Origin: Paraburkholderia flava
GTDB lineage: Bacteria; Pseudomonadota; Gammaproteobacteria; Burkholderiales; Burkholderiaceae
DNA: 64,000 nt
Assembly: GCF_004359985.1 (NCBI RefSeq)
Contig: NZ_SMRO01000001.1
Location: forward strand, 2,270,193 to 2,334,192
Direction of reading: 5' to 3'
Position 1 is the first letter of the stretch, and each line of letters begins with the position of its first letter. Made by a program: the position numbers and the translations under genes. Below are positions 42,031-51,776 of this stretch, piece after piece. Below the pieces are notes generated by a model. That model worked only from the letters and a program-made list of their open reading frames with translations. It was not told where the DNA came from and made no database searches.

Positions 42031-43440
42031 ATGATCGAACTGGAACTGGATCGCGACCGACGTACCGCGCCGACGCTCGTCGAGCAACTGGTGCAGGGCT
42101 TCGCGCACGCGATCGAAGCGCACACGCTGCGCGCGGGCGCGTTGCTGCCGTCGGTGCGGCAGCTCGCGCAGCGTTATCAGCTGAGCACCTTTACCGTCAC
42201 CGAGGCGTACAACCGTCTTGTTTCGATGGGTCTCGTGGTCGCGCGTCGCGGGTCCGGTTATCGCGTCGCACCGCGCGATGCGCCGCGCGCGAGCGCCGGC
42301 CAGTGGCAGTCATGGCAGCCGCCGAGTCTGACCGCGACGTGGCTGCTGTCCGACGTGTTCGCCGATCGCTCGGTGCCGATCAAGGCGGGCGGCGGCTGGC
42401 TGCCGAACGAGTGGATCAACGAGAGCGGGTTGCAGCACGCGCTGCGCGCGCTGTCGCGCGTGCCGGCCGCGCGCCTCGGCGACTACGGACAGCCATACGG
42501 TTTCGTGCCGCTGCGCGAGCGGATCGCGGAACAGCTCGACCGTCACGGCTTGCCCGTCGACGTCGCGAACGTGCTGCTTACGCAGGGCGCGACGCAGGGG
42601 CTCGACCTCATCGTGCGGACATTGCTGCGCGCGGGCGATGCAGTGATCGTCGAAGATCCGGGCTACTGCAATCTGCTGCAGATCCTGAAGCTCGCCGGGC
42701 TAAGCGTGCACGGCGTGCCGCGCACGCCGGCCGGCATCGATACCGACGCGCTCGAAACGCTGGTCGCCGCGCATCGGCCGAAAGCGATCTTCGTCAACAC
42801 GACGCTGCAGAATCCGACCGGCGCGACCTTCAACATGGCCGCCGCGTTTCGTCTGCTGCAGGTCGCGGAGCGGCACGGGATGTGGGTGATCGAAGACGAT
42901 GTGAGCCGCGAACTCGCGCCGCCCGGTGCGCCGCTGTTTGCTGCGCTCGAAGGTCTGCGGCGCGTGCTGTACGTCGGTGGTTTTTCGAAGACGGTGACGC
43001 CCGCGCTGCGCTGCGGCTACGTCGTCGCCGAACGCGACGTACTGCGCGAACTCGCGCGGACGAAGATGGCGGTGGGGCTCACGTCGTCGGAGACGATTGA
43101 GCGGATAGTGGACAAGGTGATGCTGGAGGGGCGCTACGCGCGTCACGTCGACGCGGTGAACGAGCGGCTGAAGGCCGCACATCTCGCGGTCGAGGCGCGG
43201 CTCGATGCGCTCGGGCTCGACGTGTTTCACCGGCCGCGCGCGGGGTTGTTCCTGTGGGCGAAGTTGCCGGTCGAACCCGAACGTGCCGCCGATATCGCGA
43301 CCGCCGCGCTCGCCGACGGCATCTGGCTCGCGCCGGGCTCGTACTTCCGTCCCGACGACGCGCCGAGCGCGTGGTTCCGTTTCAACGCGCCGTACTCGAC
43401 GGACGACGCGTTGTGGCGGTTTATCGAGAAGATTCGCTAG
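42031..43440 (+). CDS. MocR/PdxR-type regulator (GntR helix-turn-helix fused to aminotransferase fold)
   Basis: 469 residues from ATG at 42031. An N-terminal GntR winged helix (roughly residues 10-80, LLPSVRQLAQRYQLSTFTVT) is joined to a class-I aminotransferase-like domain with VIVEDPGYCN, NPTGATFN and the PLP lysine in GGFSKTVTPALRCGY. The domain usually binds PLP as a sensor rather than catalysing. It is divergent from the class-III aminotransferase that it probably regulates; the intergenic repeats are likely its sites. Confidence 0.9.
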   Translation: MIELELDRDRRTAPTLVEQLVQGFAHAIEAHTLRAGALLPSVRQLAQRYQLSTFTVTEAYNRLVSMGLVVARRGSGYRVAPRDAPRASAGQWQSWQPPSLTATWLLSDVFADRSVPIKAGGGWLPNEWINESGLQHALRALSRVPAARLGDYGQPYGFVPLRERIAEQLDRHGLPVDVANVLLTQGATQGLDLIVRTLLRAGDAVIVEDPGYCNLLQILKLAGLSVHGVPRTPAGIDTDALETLVAAHRPKAIFVNTTLQNPTGATFNMAAAFRLLQVAERHGMWVIEDDVSRELAPPGAPLFAALEGLRRVLYVGGFSKTVTPALRCGYVVAERDVLRELARTKMAVGLTSSETIERIVDKVMLEGRYARHVDAVNERLKAAHLAVEARLDALGLDVFHRPRAGLFLWAKLPVEPERAADIATAALADGIWLAPGSYFRPDDAPSAWFRFNAPYSTDDALWRFIEKIR

Positions 43441-43450
43441 CTCGCGTTCG

Positions 43451-44068
43451 TTACGCGAGTAGTTTCAACGCAATCGGATACAACGTCGCGACGAGCAGCA
43501 GCGCCATCACCAGATTGAACGCACGCAGCCACACCGGCTTCGCAAGCAGCCGACGCATTGCTGTGCCGAACGCCGCCCACAAACAGATGCACGGCAGCCC
43601 AATCACGTAGAACAGCACGGCCATCAGCGTCGCGTTGAGACCGTAGTCGGCGCTCAGATGGATGGTCGTCGCGGCGGTCAGCACCATCATCCACGCCTTC
43701 GGATTGATCCACTGAAACGCGATCGCTTCGTGAAAGCGCATCGGACGACGATCGCCATTGCGCACCTGCACCTGCCCCGACGTCGCGATCTTCCACGCGA
43801 GGTACAGCAGATAGACCACGCTCGCGGTTTCGAGCACCGTGTACAGCAGCGGCCAGCGATGAAACGCTTCGCCGAGTCCGAAGCCGACCGCGAGCATCAA
43901 CAGCACGACGCCCAGGCTGATGCCGAGAATATGCGGCAGCGTGCGGCGAAAACCGAAATTGACGCCCGACGCGAGCAGCATCGTGTTGTTCGGTCCAGGC
44001 GTGATCGTCGTGACGAGCGCGAACAGGATGCCGGCGGGCAGTGCGCTCAGGGTTTCGATGGACAGCAT
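43451..44068 (-). CDS. LysE/RhtB-family amino-acid exporter
   Basis: 205 residues from ATG at 44068, with CGGAG upstream. Six hydrophobic helices; the family hallmark TPGPNNTMLLASGVNFGFRR lies in the first loop. Inner-membrane exporter of amino acids or homoserine-lactone-like molecules. Convergent with the MocR gene, its stop being only 10 bp away. A 10-bp palindrome GTACCGGTAC lies upstream at 44122-44131. Confidence 0.9.
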   Translation of the reverse strand: MLSIETLSALPAGILFALVTTITPGPNNTMLLASGVNFGFRRTLPHILGISLGVVLLMLAVGFGLGEAFHRWPLLYTVLETASVVYLLYLAWKIATSGQVQVRNGDRRPMRFHEAIAFQWINPKAWMMVLTAATTIHLSADYGLNATLMAVLFYVIGLPCICLWAAFGTAMRRLLAKPVWLRAFNLVMALLLVATLYPIALKLLA

Positions 44069-44294
44069 GAAAGGCTCCGATGAGAGTCGTTGCATGCAGT
44101 CTATCGGGGATGGCCTGTACAGTACCGGTACGATTTTGAGGATGATGTCCTGTACGGATTGGGGGCGTGCGCCGGCTGTGCGCTGTGTCTGCTGGTTTTG
44201 TGCGTGGGTGTATCTGTTGCTCGCGGTGAAGCCTTCGCTAGAATCGTCCGCTGCTTTGGTGCTTTGATGTTTTCATCCCCACAAGGAGGATCGC

Positions 44295-44630
44295 ATGATC
44301 GCCGATCCGCTTCATCTCGACGAAGCCGCCGCTGCACTCGCGCTGGCCGCGCTACCTGTGCCGTTTGCCGTTCTGTTCGAACGCGGCGATGTGTCCGTCG
44401 AACTGTTCGCGCCGCGTGGCGTCGATACGCAGACGCCTCATGCGCGCGACGAGCTGTATATCGTGTCGTCGGGATCGGGCACGTTCCGTCGCGGTGACGA
44501 AACGTGCGAGTTTCGTGCAGGCGATCTGCTGTTCGTGCCGGCTCACGTCGACCATCGCTTCGAGCGCTTCACCGACGATTTCAGAACGTGGGTGATTTTC
44601 TTCGGACCCGAAGGCGGTGTGCGGTCCTGA
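44295..44630 (+). CDS. Cupin-domain protein
   Basis: 111 residues with an AAGGAGG ribosome site before ATG at 44295. Single cupin: the first motif lies around TPHARDELYIVSSGSGTFRR, the second around GDLLFVPAHVDHRFERF, with metal-ligand histidines and glutamate intact. A small metal-binding protein, possibly an isomerase, dioxygenase or sensor. Divergent from the LysE exporter. Confidence 0.8.
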   Translation: MIADPLHLDEAAAALALAALPVPFAVLFERGDVSVELFAPRGVDTQTPHARDELYIVSSGSGTFRRGDETCEFRAGDLLFVPAHVDHRFERFTDDFRTWVIFFGPEGGVRS

Positions 44631-44823
44631 TTGTTGAGGTTTCCGAGGTTCGCATTTCGCATCGTCGCTTCAGGCTTCTTCAGTCATTTTGCCGAGCGGC
44701 GTGAAATGATCTCGCATGCATTCCGGTCCGAACTCCGGGATGCATCCCTCGGAATGATGCTCTCATTCCTTTGCCTCGCCCGGTGATCCGATGCGGGGTT
44801 TTCTTTTGCGTGCTTCACAAGCT

Positions 44824-45417
44824 TCACGCCACTCGCGCGTACCGGTTCACGACGATCCCGCTTGCGTAGCTGTCCGAGCGAATCAACCGTAATTTCGTGC
44901 CGCGTCGTGTGTCGTGAAAGAGCGCGTCACCTTTGCCGACTGCGGTCGGGTTCACGAAGAACTGGAACTCGTCGACGAGCCCTTCGGCGATCAGCGCCGA
45001 CACGAACCCCGTGCCGCCAAATGTGATCATGTCGCCGCCCGGCTGTTGCTTCAGCGCGTCGACGTTGCTCGCGAGGCCGCCGTGTGCGATCGTCGTGCGT
45101 TCCCATCGCGATTCGCTGAGCTTGTCCGTGACAACGACTTTCGGCGTGTCGACGATGCGTTGCGCGAATGCGTAGTCCGGGTCAGCGGGAAAGCGCGTGG
45201 CCGCGTGGCCCCAGTGATCGAGGTAGCCTTCTTCGATCATCGGGCGGCTCAACAAAATGGTGCCGATCGATTCGAAGATCTTGTTGAAGTCGCGCTTGAG
45301 CGCCTCGTCCCAGGTCCAGTCGTCGCCCCAGTTCCACACCTGCCAGTCGAGCGATTCGTCGGCTGCGCCGACATAGCCGTCTATCGACATCTGCATTTGT
45401 ACGATCAGCTTTCTCAT
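44824..45417 (-). CDS. Dihydrofolate-reductase-family (RibD C-terminal) protein
   Basis: 197 residues with AAGGAG before ATG at 45417. RibD_C/DHFR-like fold: MRKLIVQMQMSIDGYVGAAD at the start, the NADPH-region FGGTGFVSALIAEGLVDEF and a closing VVNRYARVA strand. Such proteins are annotated as dihydrofolate-reductase family but rarely reduce folate; substrate unknown. Stands alone; 50 bp from the end of the NmrA-type gene on the same strand. Confidence 0.82.
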   Translation of the reverse strand: MRKLIVQMQMSIDGYVGAADESLDWQVWNWGDDWTWDEALKRDFNKIFESIGTILLSRPMIEEGYLDHWGHAATRFPADPDYAFAQRIVDTPKVVVTDKLSESRWERTTIAHGGLASNVDALKQQPGGDMITFGGTGFVSALIAEGLVDEFQFFVNPTAVGKGDALFHDTRRGTKLRLIRSDSYASGIVVNRYARVA

Positions 45418-45466
45418 GGGAGTCTCCTTACCAGGGTTCCATAAAAAGATCTGCTATCGACCGCGA

Positions 45467-46330
45467 TCAGGCTGCACTGCCAAACGCCTCGCGAGCCCAT
45501 TGTTCCAGCGTGGTCGGCGTCGTATTGCCGGCATTCCGCGTTTCAACCGCCCAGCGCTCTTCATCATTAAAGCTGCGCGCCGTTTCGATCACGGCATCGG
45601 CGAAGCTCGTCGACATTCCGGTTTCGAGCATCCCGGCACGCGCGGCATCGAGCGGCACCTGCACGTACTCGACGTCCCGCTTGCCGAGTGCATTGCCGAG
45701 GATAGCGGTGGTTTGCGCGAGCGTGTAGTCGCCGGCACCGTGCAGTTCGCGGACCTTCGACGCGGGAAACGACGTCGCGGTCAGCAGATCCGCCGCGACG
45801 ACGCCGACGTCGCGCGACGCGATCATCGGCATCGGCCGGTCGCCTCTAAACGGCGTAGCGAAGCTGCCGCTTTCCGCCTGCGCGGCGAACGCGAGTCCCT
45901 TCTGGAAATTTTCCATGAAGAAGCCGGCGCGCAGATGCAGCAGTTCGGAGATCGCGAGCGCGTTCAGACGATCCTCCATCAACGCAGCGCCGAGCGACGT
46001 GCCTTTTTTCAGCGGCGCGTTCAGACCGCTCAGCAGGATCACGCGACGCACGTTCGCGGCCCGCACCGCATCGGCCAGCTTCTCGCCGATCTCGCGTTCG
46101 CGCTCGTGCAGATCGCTCGCTGCCCAGTCGAACGGGATCATCACGAAGGCGCCGTCGGCGCCCGCGAACGCGTCGCGCAACGCCGATGTGTCGTCCAGCG
46201 AAACACCGGCTGCACGCGAGACGGGCCGCACCCTGTGGCCCGCTGCCGTCAGCCGTTCGACGATCGCGCTTCCGACCGTGCTGGTCGCGCCCACTACCGT
46301 GTAAAGACGGTTTTCAACGGATGTGTCCAT
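45467..46330 (-). CDS. NmrA/NAD(P)-binding-domain oxidoreductase
   Basis: 287 residues from ATG at 46330, with GGAGGAG upstream. Atypical extended SDR with the Rossmann motif VVGATSTVGSAI near the N-terminus and the RRVILLSG strand. QOR2/NmrA-like: no clear Tyr-x3-Lys, so it is a quinone reductase or a redox sensor. Divergent from an HxlR regulator, the usual arrangement for such redox-controlled pairs. Confidence 0.84.
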   Translation of the reverse strand: MDTSVENRLYTVVGATSTVGSAIVERLTAAGHRVRPVSRAAGVSLDDTSALRDAFAGADGAFVMIPFDWAASDLHEREREIGEKLADAVRAANVRRVILLSGLNAPLKKGTSLGAALMEDRLNALAISELLHLRAGFFMENFQKGLAFAAQAESGSFATPFRGDRPMPMIASRDVGVVAADLLTATSFPASKVRELHGAGDYTLAQTTAILGNALGKRDVEYVQVPLDAARAGMLETGMSTSFADAVIETARSFNDEERWAVETRNAGNTTPTTLEQWAREAFGSAA

Positions 46331-46450
46331 GATCTGCTCCTCCTTCGGAAGGGCGACGTCGAGGCGACATTGACTGGTTGTGTTGTGCAAGCAGTTGCAG
46401 ATTAGTTTCAATGATCCTAAAATGCAAGCGGTTTTATAAGAGGATCAGTC

Positions 46451-46867
46451 ATGGACAATCACCGATCGCTTTGTCCGATCAATCTTGCGCTCGAAATCAT
46501 CGGCGACAAATGGAGCCTGTTGATCATTCGCGACCTGATGTTCGCCGACCGGCGGCATTTCCGCGAGCTGCTGCAGGCGGAAGAGGGAATTTCGTCGAAC
46601 ATCCTCGCCGAGCGGCTCGGAAGGCTGGTCGACGCGGGCATCCTCACGAAGGCGGACGACCCGACGCACCGGCAGAAGGCGATTTACAGCCTGACGCCGA
46701 TGGGCATCGATCTGCTGCCTGTGCTCGCGCAGATCGGCATCTGGGGCCGCAAGCATCTACCGGTGACGAAGGAAAGCGCCGCTGCTGCAGCGCGGCTGGA
46801 GAAGGGTGGTCCGGCGTTGTGGAAGACGTTGCAGGCCGAGCTGCACAAGACGCATGTGAAGCAGTGA
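46451..46867 (+). CDS. HxlR-family regulator
   Basis: 138 residues. DUF24/HxlR winged helix with CPINLALEIIGDKWSLLIIR and a conserved early cysteine (C11) that can serve as a redox or electrophile sensor. Divergent from the NmrA-type oxidoreductase gene, which it probably represses. The 120-bp intergenic contains a GATCCT/AGGATC pair at 46413-46418 and 46441-46446, the second overlapping the ribosome site. Confidence 0.88.
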   Translation: MDNHRSLCPINLALEIIGDKWSLLIIRDLMFADRRHFRELLQAEEGISSNILAERLGRLVDAGILTKADDPTHRQKAIYSLTPMGIDLLPVLAQIGIWGRKHLPVTKESAAAAARLEKGGPALWKTLQAELHKTHVKQ

Positions 46868-46907
46868 TTTGTGCTGCGGTGCGCTGAATTGGGCGCGTAG
46901 CACCTGT

Positions 46908-47927
46908 CTACGCCGGCACCGCCTTACCTTGCCCACTCTTCGCACCACCCTGCGCGCGCACCGCGCCGGGCGAATGCCCCACCACCCGTTTGAACGCACG
47001 ACTGAACGCCGCGAGCGACCCATACCCCAGCCGATACGCGACGCTCTCGATCCCTTCGCGATCGTGACCAATCCACTGCGCGGCGAGGCGCATGCGCAGT
47101 TCGGTCAGATAGCGGACGGGCGTCATGCCGGTCGCCGCGAGAAATCGCTCGGCAAAAACGGAGCGCGAACTGCCCATCTCGGACGCGAGTTCGGCGACGG
47201 TCCAGTTGCGCCCCGGATCGCGATGCAGCGCGACGATCGCCCGGCCGAGCCGCGGATCGCGCAGCGCCTGCACCCAGCCCATCGCGTCGCCGCAGCCGCA
47301 TTCGACCCAGCCGCGCACGATAAACGCGGCCACGACGTCCGCGAGTCTCGCGAGGATGCCCGCGTAGCCCGCGCGTTCGGTGCGCGACTCGCGCTCCATT
47401 GCGTCGAGCATCGGCTGGATCTCCGGATATCGGCCGAGCAGTGTGCCCACGTGCATCACCTCGGGCATCGACGTGACGAGCGGTTGCATGCTGCCGAGAT
47501 CGAATTCCATGCAGCCGCTGAACATCAGCGCATCGTCCGGTGGGACGGGCGGGTATGAACCGTTTGCTTCGGCGTGCGCGGCGCAGTGCTTCGCGTTTTC
47601 CACCGACGCAATCGCATCGCAGATTTTCGCCATGTCGAACGTAGTGATCTCGCGGCTCGGGACGTCCGCGGCGGACAGCAGCTCGTGCGCGCCACCGTGC
47701 GGCAGCAGCAGTGCGTCGCCGGTTTCGAGCGGGTAGAGCGTCCCGCTCGTACTGCGCAACAGCACGGGCCCACGCCCGACGAAGTGGAACTGCGCGCGGC
47801 CCGGCGCGTGACCGAAGCTCACGCCGAACGGTCGCTTGACCTGGATGCGCCGGTACTGAACGCCAAGCAGGCGCATGCCCAGCAGCAGTTCGCTGATCAG
47901 ATCGTGGGCGTCGGAAGGGGATGACAT
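46908..47927 (-). CDS. AraC-family regulator (cupin_6 type) divergent from an MFS gene
   Basis: 339 residues. N-terminal cupin_6/AraC-binding-2 domain (FHFVGRGPVLL, LLLPHGGAHELL) and C-terminal double helix-turn-helix (NWTVAELASEMGSSRSVFAE, GYGSLAAFSRAFKRVVGHSP). This subfamily usually controls a divergent drug exporter or oxidoreductase; here an MFS exporter gene begins 127 bp away. Confidence 0.87.
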   Translation of the reverse strand: MSSPSDAHDLISELLLGMRLLGVQYRRIQVKRPFGVSFGHAPGRAQFHFVGRGPVLLRSTSGTLYPLETGDALLLPHGGAHELLSAADVPSREITTFDMAKICDAIASVENAKHCAAHAEANGSYPPVPPDDALMFSGCMEFDLGSMQPLVTSMPEVMHVGTLLGRYPEIQPMLDAMERESRTERAGYAGILARLADVVAAFIVRGWVECGCGDAMGWVQALRDPRLGRAIVALHRDPGRNWTVAELASEMGSSRSVFAERFLAATGMTPVRYLTELRMRLAAQWIGHDREGIESVAYRLGYGSLAAFSRAFKRVVGHSPGAVRAQGGAKSGQGKAVPA

Positions 47928-48054
47928 GTCGGTGATCCGTACGGTTCGGACGATCGATCAAGCATAGCGGATTTTACGTCATAGACCGTCTTGACCCTGC
48001 TCCTTATCCTGTCATTTCCCTTGGAAACCCCTGCTTCCCGGAACGGAACGCCGA

Positions 48055-49311
48055 ATGAATTCTCGCGATACCTACGTGCAAGCCGCCGATGCCATGCCGG
48101 CCGCAAATGATCCGCCCGCGCAATCTACGGGCACGTCTACAACGTCGACAAGCAAGCCCGCATGGAGCGCCGTCTTTTCACTGGCGCTCGGTGTGTTCGC
48201 GCTCGTCACCGCCGAGTTCCTGCCCGCGAGCTTGCTGACGCCGATGGCGTCGAGCCTCGGCGTGACCGAAGGCGTCGCCGGCCAGGCCGTCACCGCGACG
48301 GCGGCGGTCGCACTGCTGACGAGCCTCGTGATCGCCACGGTCACGCGCAGCATCGACCGCCGGCGCGTGTTGCTCGCGTTCTCCGTGCTGTTGATCGCGT
48401 CGAATTTCCTCGTCGCGTTCGCGTCGAACCTGCCAGCGATTCTGATCGGCCGCGTGCTGCTCGGCATCGCGATCGGCGGTTTCTGGACGATGTCCGCCGC
48501 GACCGCGATGCGGCTCGTGCCCGAAGCGATGGTGCCGCGTGCGCTGTCGATCATCTTCAGCGGCGTGGCCGTCGCAACGATTGCCGCCGCGCCGCTCGGC
48601 AGCTTTTTCGGCAATCTGATCGGCTGGCGCAACGTGTTCCTGATCGCGGCCGCGCTCGGCTTCCTCTCGCTCATCTGGCAGGCGGCGACGTTGCCGAAAA
48701 TGCCGCCGAGCGGTTTGACGCGTCTACGGACGCTGATCGACGTGCTGATGCGTCCGACGGTCGGCCTCGGCATTCTCGGCACGATTCTCGTGTTCACCGG
48801 ACACTTCGCGTTCTTCACGTACCTACGGCCGTTTCTCGAAGGGGTCGCGGGCGTCGGTGTGAACGGACTGTCGGCGATCCTGCTGGGCTATGGCGTTGCG
48901 AATTTCGTCGGCACGTCGCTGGCGGGGCGTTTGCTCGAGCGCAGTCTGCGGCTGACGCTGATCGTGATGCCGACCGCGATGGCCGTGATTGGCGTCGCGC
49001 TCGTCGTACTCGGTCGCGCGCCGATCGCCGATGCGGTGCTGATCGCGCTGTGGGGCGTGGCGTTCGGCGGAGTGCCGGTCGCATGGTCGACGTGGGTGAC
49101 GCAGACGGTGCCCGACGAAGCGGAGAGTGCGGGTGGGCTTATCGTTGCAGCAGTTCAACTGGCGATTGCGACGGGGGCGGCGGTCGGTGGCGTCGTCTTT
49201 GACGCCAGCGGTGTGAAAGGTGTGTTCCTGGGCGCAGTGGTGGTGCTGGTCGTCGCAGTGGTCACGATTCTGTCGGGTGTTCCGGCAAGAGCGGCGGCTG
49301 TTGCGCGGTGA
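48055..49311 (+). CDS. MFS exporter, DHA1 (AraJ/NepI-like)
   Basis: 418 residues with 12 hydrophobic helices after a 35-residue Thr/Ser-rich cytosolic head. Helix 1 ends TAEFLPASLLTP, the hallmark of AraJ/SotB/NepI-type exporters; the motif C region is near VATIAAAPLGSFFG. Inner-membrane exporter of sugars, nucleosides or drugs. Probably induced by the divergent AraC regulator. Confidence 0.87.
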   Translation: MNSRDTYVQAADAMPAANDPPAQSTGTSTTSTSKPAWSAVFSLALGVFALVTAEFLPASLLTPMASSLGVTEGVAGQAVTATAAVALLTSLVIATVTRSIDRRRVLLAFSVLLIASNFLVAFASNLPAILIGRVLLGIAIGGFWTMSAATAMRLVPEAMVPRALSIIFSGVAVATIAAAPLGSFFGNLIGWRNVFLIAAALGFLSLIWQAATLPKMPPSGLTRLRTLIDVLMRPTVGLGILGTILVFTGHFAFFTYLRPFLEGVAGVGVNGLSAILLGYGVANFVGTSLAGRLLERSLRLTLIVMPTAMAVIGVALVVLGRAPIADAVLIALWGVAFGGVPVAWSTWVTQTVPDEAESAGGLIVAAVQLAIATGAAVGGVVFDASGVKGVFLGAVVVLVVAVVTILSGVPARAAAVAR

Positions 49312-49328
49312 TGGCGAGGTGGGCTTTG

Positions 49329-49391
49329 ATCGAGACGCTGGCTCAGCGTCTCGATGATTAATGGGCAATGGGCGCTCCGTCAACGCCCATT
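49329..49391. terminator. Pair of hairpins between convergent genes
   Basis: ATCGAGACGCT/AGCGTCTCGAT (49329-49355) is a perfect 11-bp stem with a 5-base loop. AATGGGCG/CGCCCATT (49367-49391) is a second perfect 8-bp stem. They lie between the ends of the MFS gene and the convergent DUF1801 gene, so they probably terminate both, although neither has a long T-tract. Confidence 0.6.
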
Positions 49392-49403
49392 TCCACAGGC
49401 CAA

Positions 49404-49811
49404 CTACCGACGAACCTTCGATCCGTTCAACGTCACCGCCTCGCGGATAAGCGCCTTCAATGCTTTCGCGTCGATGGCCTCGCCCTCATGAAAATCGATC
49501 GCGCGACGCGTATTGCCGTCGAGGCTCGAGTTGAAGAGGCCGGCCGGATCCTTCAACGATGCACCCTTCGCGAAGGTCATCTTCACGGCGCTCTTGTACG
49601 TCTCGCCCGTGCAGATCATGCCGTCGTGCGACCACACCGGCACGCCTCGCCACTTCAGTTCTTCGACGACGTCGGGATCCGCTTCCTTGATGATCGCGCG
49701 GATCTTGCTGAGCATCTCGCCGCGCCAGTCGTTCAGCCCGGCGATTTTTGCGTCGATCAGTTCGGATGCCGATTCGCTGGGTGGTGCCGCCTCGGTCGCG
49801 CCTTTCTTCAT
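49404..49811 (-). CDS. DUF1801-family protein
   Basis: 135 residues from ATG at 49811, with GAGGAG and AAGGAC upstream. YdhG/DUF1801 fold: ISKIRAIIKEADPDVVEE-like helix (here LSKIRAIIKEADPDVVEELK), then WRGVPVWSHDGMICTG and FAKGASL. Often found with ArsR and SRPBCC genes as here. Function not known; last gene of that three-gene unit. Confidence 0.85.
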   Translation of the reverse strand: MKKGATEAAPPSESASELIDAKIAGLNDWRGEMLSKIRAIIKEADPDVVEELKWRGVPVWSHDGMICTGETYKSAVKMTFAKGASLKDPAGLFNSSLDGNTRRAIDFHEGEAIDAKALKALIREAVTLNGSKVRR

Positions 49812-49859
49812 GTCCTTGTCTCCTCGATCTCTCCTGTACTGCCGCCGTGCATGCAAGCG

Positions 49860-50270
49860 TCAATCGATCTTCGCGAGCGTCTGTTCGAGATTCGCGAAGA
49901 ACTTCTGCCATCCGTATCCGGCGCCCTGGTAGGCTTGCTCCTGATCCAGCCGGAAGCCCGCCTGTTCCATCCGCAGCTGGGTTCCGGTTTTTGTCGGTGT
50001 CAGCGTCCACGTGACCACACTTTCCAGGCCATACGCCGCCCACGTATAGGACAGCGTCTTGTGCGGCTCGATCTCCAGAACCTGGCAGTCGACGGAGCCC
50101 CAGTCTGCGCGAAGACTGAACCGGTGATCCGCGACCGGCTCGAAATCGGTCTGCATCAGCCACTCGGAGATCAGGTGCGGCTGCGTGAGCGCACGCCAGA
50201 TTTTCTCCGGCGGAAACGGCATCTCGCGTTCGACGATGACGGAACGGGTTTCGGTCGTTGGCTTGTTCAT
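49860..50270 (-). CDS. SRPBCC/AHSA1-type protein
   Basis: 136 residues; ATG at 50270 overlaps the ArsR stop (ATGA). START/Bet-v1-like AHSA1 domain with MPFPPEKIWRALTQPHLISEW and TWTLTPTKTGTQLRMEQAGF. Binds hydrophobic ligands or acts with the ArsR partner; typical of the arsR-AHSA1 pair found in many proteobacteria. The DUF1801 gene follows 48 bp downstream. Confidence 0.9.
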   Translation of the reverse strand: MNKPTTETRSVIVEREMPFPPEKIWRALTQPHLISEWLMQTDFEPVADHRFSLRADWGSVDCQVLEIEPHKTLSYTWAAYGLESVVTWTLTPTKTGTQLRMEQAGFRLDQEQAYQGAGYGWQKFFANLEQTLAKID

Positions 50271-50590
50271 TGATCCATCCTTTTGAGTAGGTCTTCGAGG
50301 CGGTCGAAACGGTTCTGCCAGAACCCGATCATGTCGCTCGTCCAGTCGGCCAGTGGCGCCAGCGCACCGATCTGCGCGGCGTAGTGCGTCTGCCGGCCCG
50401 CCTGACGATCGCGTACCAGCCCGGCCTGCTTCAGCACACCGAGATGTTTCGAGACCGCCGGTTGCGAGATCCCGGCACGCGCCGTCAACGCGCTGACTGT
50501 CTGCTCGCCTTCGCGGCACAGGCGCTCGAAAATAGCCCGCCGGGTGGGATCGGCGAGAGTCCTGAAGAGCGCATCGTGAGCATTCGGCAT
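50267..50590 (-). CDS. ArsR-family regulator
   Basis: 107 residues. Winged helix with DPTRRAIFERLCREGEQTVS and ISQPAVSKHLGVLKQAGLV; no metal-binding ELCVCDL-type motif, so it is not a metal sensor of the classical kind. First gene of the arsR-SRPBCC-DUF1801 unit and probably its autorepressor. Confidence 0.9.
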   Translation of the reverse strand: MPNAHDALFRTLADPTRRAIFERLCREGEQTVSALTARAGISQPAVSKHLGVLKQAGLVRDRQAGRQTHYAAQIGALAPLADWTSDMIGFWQNRFDRLEDLLKRMDQ

Positions 50591-50865
50591 GTCGTATTGA
50601 TAACCCGTTGGTTATTGGTTAACGATAGTCGCCGAGGTGCGGGGAAGTCAAGCGGGAATGTGTGTCGGTGCGATTATTTTGGTTTTCGAGCCTCAAAATG
50701 GAGACTGATTTGATGGACTGACACCCTGGTGTTTCATTGGTGGCCGAGATTTTTTGTGAAGTATCTCTGAATGGTTATGCGTCGCTTCTCACGCGACAGT
50801 GGACTCGAGCGCCACGATCGACAGCAACATCGCATCGCAACGAACGAGCCCATCGCCTGCCCGCG

Positions 50866-51591
50866 CTACGACGCCGCCCCGTACTCCAGCTTCGGATACC
50901 AGTCCAGTGCGCGACCTTCCGGGGTCATGTCGAGGATCGTCCAGATCGGCATCGGTTCGGGTGCCCCGCGCGGATCTTCGCCAGGGTCGGCGGTTTCGGG
51001 TCCGAGTTCCGCAGCCCAGAAATGGCGTACTGTGCCGCCCGATCGCGTGAACACGTTGAATGCGGGATTGTCGCCACCGCCTGGCTGTTCGTGCGCGTAG
51101 TCGCGATTGAACGTGTTGCCGCCCGACGAATACAACTGCAGATAGCGCCATCCGCGTTCATGCGCGAATGCGACCAGACGTTCGACCGGCGCGCGCCCGA
51201 TCACCGCGAACGCGACGCGTTGCAGGATGTCGCGCATTTCGCCGTCGAGTGCGCCCAGCAGCGACGCGCACATCGGACACGGCTGTTCACGCTGCGGACC
51301 GAACATCCAGTTGTAAGTGACGAGCGTGTCGAACTTGCCGAACATCTGCGAGAGCTTGACCGGCCCGTGCTCGCCCTGGAACAGGTAATCCTCGGGCACC
51401 TCGCCGCCAGGCGGCAACGCGCGGCGTTGCACTGCAACGCGTTCGATGTGCCGCCGCAATTCGATTTCCTCCTCCAGCAGCGCATTGCGCGCACGCCGGT
51501 ACTCCGCACTTTCGCCCGGGTAACGCAGCGGCGACTGGGCCAGCTCGCTTGCGGGTTTTAACGTCGGTGTGGATCCGTTTGCCGAAGTCAT
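50866..51591 (-). CDS. DUF899 thioredoxin-like protein
   Basis: 241 residues from ATG at 51591, with AAGGAGA upstream. DUF899 family, thioredoxin-like fold with the CxxC in QPCPMCASLL and the conserved YNWMFGPQRE before it; the C-terminal DMTPEGRALDWYPKLEYG is characteristic. Presumed redox role, not established. Alone on its strand. Confidence 0.87.
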   Translation of the reverse strand: MTSANGSTPTLKPASELAQSPLRYPGESAEYRRARNALLEEEIELRRHIERVAVQRRALPPGGEVPEDYLFQGEHGPVKLSQMFGKFDTLVTYNWMFGPQREQPCPMCASLLGALDGEMRDILQRVAFAVIGRAPVERLVAFAHERGWRYLQLYSSGGNTFNRDYAHEQPGGGDNPAFNVFTRSGGTVRHFWAAELGPETADPGEDPRGAPEPMPIWTILDMTPEGRALDWYPKLEYGAAS

Positions 51592-51776
51592 AAACGATCT
51601 CCTTCTGGGTGGACTGGAATGGGGCCGCTCGCGCTGCGTCGCTGCATAGCGATAAGCGTCGTCCCTACTGGCACGACGAACGGCACAGTCGGAAATCGAC
51701 AACGGCGCCATCGTCGATCGAAGATTTTTTCGTCTGTTTCCGGAATTCAGAGTAGTCCAGATGGAGAGGCTATTCG